From an uncultured Oscillospiraceae bacterium (lineage in GTDB: Bacteria > Bacillota > Clostridia > Oscillospirales > Oscillospiraceae): a stretch of 14,836 bases of DNA. A program made the position numbers and the translations under genes. Positions 13,330-14,836 of the stretch are shown in pieces; position 1 is the first letter of the stretch, and every line of letters begins with the position of its first letter. The notes under the pieces were generated by a model. It worked only from the letters and a program-made list of their open reading frames with translations, was not told where the DNA came from and made no database searches. The stretch covers positions 1-14,836 of the forward strand of contig CAJTVO010000087.1 of NCBI GenBank assembly GCA_910579485.1. The letters are read 5' to 3'.

Positions 13330-13362
13330 GGCATATGGGGCGGCGAAATGCCGCCCCACCTC
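13328..13362 (+). other. Strong hairpin between two small genes
   Basis: GGGGCGGC (13337-13344) pairs with GCCGCCCC (13350-13357) around a 5-nt loop, and GAGG/CCTC can extend the stem. It starts at the stop codon of the 48-residue gene and has no T-run, so it is more likely a transcript stabiliser, attenuator or processing site than a terminator. Confidence 0.6.
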
Positions 13363-13379
13363 AAAAAGGAATTGGTGAG

Positions 13380-13550
13380 ATGCGATCACATCAAAAATGG
13401 GTAGCTGAAAATACCACCCGTGTTGTGATGAATTTAAACCACAATACGGATAAGGATGTTTTGGAAAAACTATCCACCGTCCCTAGCAAACAAGGCTATA
13501 TCAAGGGACTGATTCGTGCCGATATAGCCAAAGACAAAACCAAAGAATAA
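13380..13550 (+). CDS. 56-residue protein, possible ribbon-helix-helix regulator
   Basis: The start is the ATG at 13380, with AAAGGA 9 nt upstream; an earlier in-frame ATG at 13335 would be inside the hairpin. The body (TTRVVMNLNHNTDKDVLEKLSTVPSKQGYIKGLIRADIAKDK) has one beta-like stretch followed by two helices, with the GYIK..IRADI element common to small RHH-like proteins of Firmicutes. It may be the repressor of the promoter at 13122, since it is in the same operon. It is followed by a strong terminator at 13605-13642. The DNA-binding role is inferred. Confidence 0.62.
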   Translation: MRSHQKWVAENTTRVVMNLNHNTDKDVLEKLSTVPSKQGYIKGLIRADIAKDKTKE

Positions 13551-13604
13551 AAAGAAGAGCGCCCACTCTACCAGCAAGAAGATATTGGTTAATAGTAAAC
13601 AAAC

Positions 13605-13642
13605 GGCCTCCGCTGCTTTTTGCAGCGGAGGCCTATTTTATT
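13605..13642 (+). terminator. Intrinsic terminator after the small-gene operon
   Basis: The 12-bp perfect stem GGCCTCCGCTGC/GCAGCGGAGGCC has a 5-nt loop (CTTTTT-type) and is followed by TATTTTATT. It is one of the strongest terminators in the window. Confidence 0.9.
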
Positions 13643-13652
13643 GAAAAACCTC

Positions 13653-13695
13653 TTGACAAATGTGCAAACATATCGTAAAATAAAACGTACAAACA
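13653..13695 (+). promoter_or_regulatory. Promoter with direct-repeat operator
   Basis: TTGACA (13653-13658), a 17-nt spacer and TAAAAT (13676-13681) are present. Two direct repeats, TGTGCAAACA (13661-13670, in the spacer) and CGTACAAACA (13686-13695, near the transcript start), match at 8 of 10 positions. They are likely sites for the RHH protein encoded next. Confidence 0.72.
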
Positions 13696-13709
13696 AAAGG
13701 AGGTATTAA

Positions 13710-13898
13710 ATGTCCCCTAAAATAGGACGTCCAACAGAAGACCCCAAAAAGACACGGGTCGGGTTTCGTTTGACAGAAGATGAATCTGCGATGATTGACT
13801 ATTGCTGCGAAGTTTTTGCGATCACAAAAACGGAAGTAATTAGGCAAGGAATCAAAGAGATGTATCAAAAAGCCAGGGAAGAAGCCAAGAAAAAATAG
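13710..13898 (+). CDS. Ribbon-helix-helix (CopG/Arc-like) transcriptional regulator
   Basis: The product is 62 residues, with AAGGAGG 6 nt before the ATG. The N-terminus GRPTEDPKKTRVGFRLTEDES gives a basic arm and one beta-strand (RVGFRL). It is followed by two helices with the turn ITKTEVIRQGIKEMY, the canonical RHH shape. Such proteins bind short repeats as dimers of dimers and often repress themselves, which fits the direct repeats in the promoter just upstream. A hairpin with a U-rich arm follows. It precedes the antirepressor operon and may control it by partial read-through. Confidence 0.85.
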   Translation: MSPKIGRPTEDPKKTRVGFRLTEDESAMIDYCCEVFAITKTEVIRQGIKEMYQKAREEAKKK

Positions 13899-13936
13899 AA
13901 ACAACCCGCCGCCGACCAAAGCAACCGGGTTGTTTC
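13898..13936 (+). terminator. Hairpin after the RHH gene, possibly leaky terminator
   Basis: The 11-bp stem GAAACAACCCG/CGGGTTGTTTC has a 17-nt loop. The T-rich bases lie inside the 3' arm and no T-run follows, so read-through into the antirepressor operon is likely. No separate promoter is visible before 14019. Confidence 0.55.
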
Positions 13937-13959
13937 CAAAACACCAGGAGGTCACCCCA

Positions 13960-14022
13960 CTGGATACCTCAGTATACCACGCAGGGGGCCTCCGCGCAAG
14001 AAGAAAAAGGAGGTTTTTATGA
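13960..14022 (+). CDS. Possible 20-residue leader peptide with CTG start
   Basis: AGGAGG (13946-13951) lies 8 nt before a CTG that opens LDTSVYHAGGLRARRKRRFL. Its TGA overlaps the ATG of the next gene (ATGA at 14019). The perfect ribosome-binding site without an ATG, GTG or TTG is odd. The basic C-terminus and coupling to the next gene are consistent with a translated leader, but this is weak evidence. Confidence 0.3.
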   Translation: MDTSVYHAGGLRARRKRRFL

Positions 14023-14228
14023 GCGAAATCGAGAAAATGAAGAGGTACATCGAGCGGACGAAGATGGGTAGGGCAGAAAATTACTGTCTTGTTTATGGAG
14101 AAGCAGTCGAATTGCTCCACACTGTAACAGATACAAACAGCATATTTGAGATTATCGCCCTGGCATTCGACTACGGCAAGGCCAAAGGCTACCGGGCCGC
14201 GAAGGCGGAGAGGAGGGCACAGGCATGA
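14019..14228 (+). CDS. 69-residue protein of unknown function, antirepressor operon
   Basis: The ATG follows AAAAGGAGG. The product is soluble and helical: a charged N-terminal helix (SEIEKMKRYIERTKMG), a middle of YCLVYGEAVELLHTVTD, and a C-terminal basic segment (GKAKGYRAAKAERRAQA). No enzyme motif is apparent. The last codon overlaps the next ATG (ATGA), so it is part of a four-gene coupled set that runs through the antirepressor. The pattern resembles small early-region proteins of phages, but I cannot name a function. Confidence 0.68.
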   Translation: MSEIEKMKRYIERTKMGRAENYCLVYGEAVELLHTVTDTNSIFEIIALAFDYGKAKGYRAAKAERRAQA

Positions 14229-14431
14229 CCATCAAAGACCTTGCAGCCATTATGTCGGAGGACACAACCTATACCATTCTCATCGGCGCGGATCAGGAAG
14301 TAGTCATCGGCAAAGAGGACAAGGCTCTCATGGAGGCTCTGGGCAACGTGCTGGTTGACCATGCTATGGTGAACACCGCCAACCGCCTGTGTATCTATCC
14401 CTGCATGGATTTAAGGAGGGCGGCGATATGA
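14225..14431 (+). CDS. 68-residue protein of unknown function, antirepressor operon
   Basis: The start overlaps the previous stop and the end overlaps the antirepressor ATG at 14428. The sequence (MTIKDLAAIMSEDTTYTILIG, then DQEVVIGKEDKALMEALGNVLVDHAMV) is compact and predicted alpha/beta, with no membrane segment or recognisable motif. Its last codons contain the AAGGAGGG site of the antirepressor gene. No function can be assigned. Confidence 0.68.
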   Translation: MTIKDLAAIMSEDTTYTILIGADQEVVIGKEDKALMEALGNVLVDHAMVNTANRLCIYPCMDLRRAAI

Positions 14432-14836
14432 ACGAGTTGCAAATTTTCAACTACAACGATATGCCTATTCGCACCATTGAAAAAGATCGGGAAATCTGGT
14501 GGGTACTAAAAGATGTGTGTGGAGCACTCAAAATCTCTGATCACATCACCGTGGCAAAACGCCTTGACCATGACGAGGTGGGTCAGACCCAGGTCGTAGA
14601 TCGGAGAGGACAGAAGCAGATGACTTACATCATCAACGAGCCCGGTCTCTACAATGTTATCATACGGTCAGACAAGCCGGAAGCTAAGAGCTTCAAACGA
14701 TGGGTCACCCATGAAGTAATTCCCTCCATCCGCAAAAACGGCGCCTATTCAGTCCCTGCCCCCTACACCCCCGCCCTGCCTGACGGCGTGACCTTCAGCA
14801 GCGCGGTGGGCTTCATGCGGCTGACGCGCCGGGTGA
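14428..14836 (+). CDS. Bro-N domain antirepressor, N-terminal part
   Basis: The ATG at 14428 has AAGGAGGG about 7 nt upstream. Residues 1-107 form a Bro-N domain: FNYNDMPIRTIEKDREIWWVLKDVCGALKI, then INEPGLYNVIIRSDKPEAKSFKRWVTHEVIPSIRKNGAY are its hallmark motifs. It probably binds DNA or a repressor to relieve lysogenic repression, which is the established role of phage antirepressors of this type. The reading frame is open to the contig end and, joined to base 1, gives 186 residues. The last 55 bases equal bases 1-55. If the contig is a repeat-bounded fragment, the true C-terminus may differ. Confidence 0.88.
   Translation, partial: MNELQIFNYNDMPIRTIEKDREIWWVLKDVCGALKISDHITVAKRLDHDEVGQTQVVDRRGQKQMTYIINEPGLYNVIIRSDKPEAKSFKRWVTHEVIPSIRKNGAYSVPAPYTPALPDGVTFSSAVGFMRLTRRV
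14782..14836 (+). repeat. Terminal direct repeat, identical to bases 1-55
   Basis: 55 of 55 bases match the beginning of the window. This is either a circular-assembly overlap (55 is a common assembler k-mer length) or a real repeat inside two bro genes. Confidence 0.97.

Noticed and set aside
13638..14120. 160-residue minus-strand frame
   Set aside because: It is opposite the RHH gene with its promoter and the next small gene. Its sequence includes the reverse complement of the hairpins and ribosome-binding sites.

Overview
The window reads as a mobile-phage fragment from a Gram-positive, Clostridia-type host. The evidence is Shine-Dalgarno sites of the AGGAGG type before most genes, consensus sigma-A promoters (TTGACA-N17/18-TATAAT), GC-rich coding DNA, and a siphophage-like tail and lysis module. 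No tRNA, rRNA, CRISPR array or insertion sequence is visible.

The first 55 bases (1-55) are repeated exactly as the last 55 (14782-14836). Joining the ends restores one 186-residue Bro-N antirepressor gene in frame, giving a 14,781-bp circle on paper. No terminase, portal, capsid, tail-tube, integrase or replication gene was found. The window is therefore either a genuine small circle that depends on a helper, or a stretch of a larger phage or prophage lying between two bro-type genes that share a 55-mer.

Layout. 1-410: end of the antirepressor and a small membrane protein, closed by a terminator. 498-5634: tape measure, a small tail protein and a tail-hub-like protein, translationally coupled by ATGA overlaps. 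5638-7642: three tail-fibre/receptor-side proteins (InlB-like, collagen-like, and an AT-rich presumed receptor module). 7685-8320, minus strand: a DinJ/YafQ-type toxin-antitoxin operon with its own promoter and terminator, set head-on inside the late operon. 8341-10961: more tail-fibre genes, ending with a collagen/tail-collar adhesin. 10961-11410: a compact, highly structured locus that looks like a type I toxin-antitoxin: a 28-residue hydrophobic peptide, a hairpin over its ribosome-binding site, a perfect antisense promoter, and 5' and 3' mRNA ends that can pair. 11426-12809: lysis cassette (XhlA-like protein, two small membrane proteins including a holin candidate, CHAP endolysin). 12835-13550: small unknown genes, one under a promoter with palindromic operators. 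13653-13898: a ribbon-helix-helix regulator with its own promoter. 14019-14836 and on to 410: an overlapping operon leading through two unknown small genes into the antirepressor.

The tail genes would build and tip a long flexible tail, and the lysis genes release particles. The small regulators and antirepressor probably act in the lysis-lysogeny decision or against a resident repressor. The two toxin-antitoxin loci look like added accessory cargo (morons). The type I-like locus at 10961-11410 and the nature of the circle deserve the most attention.
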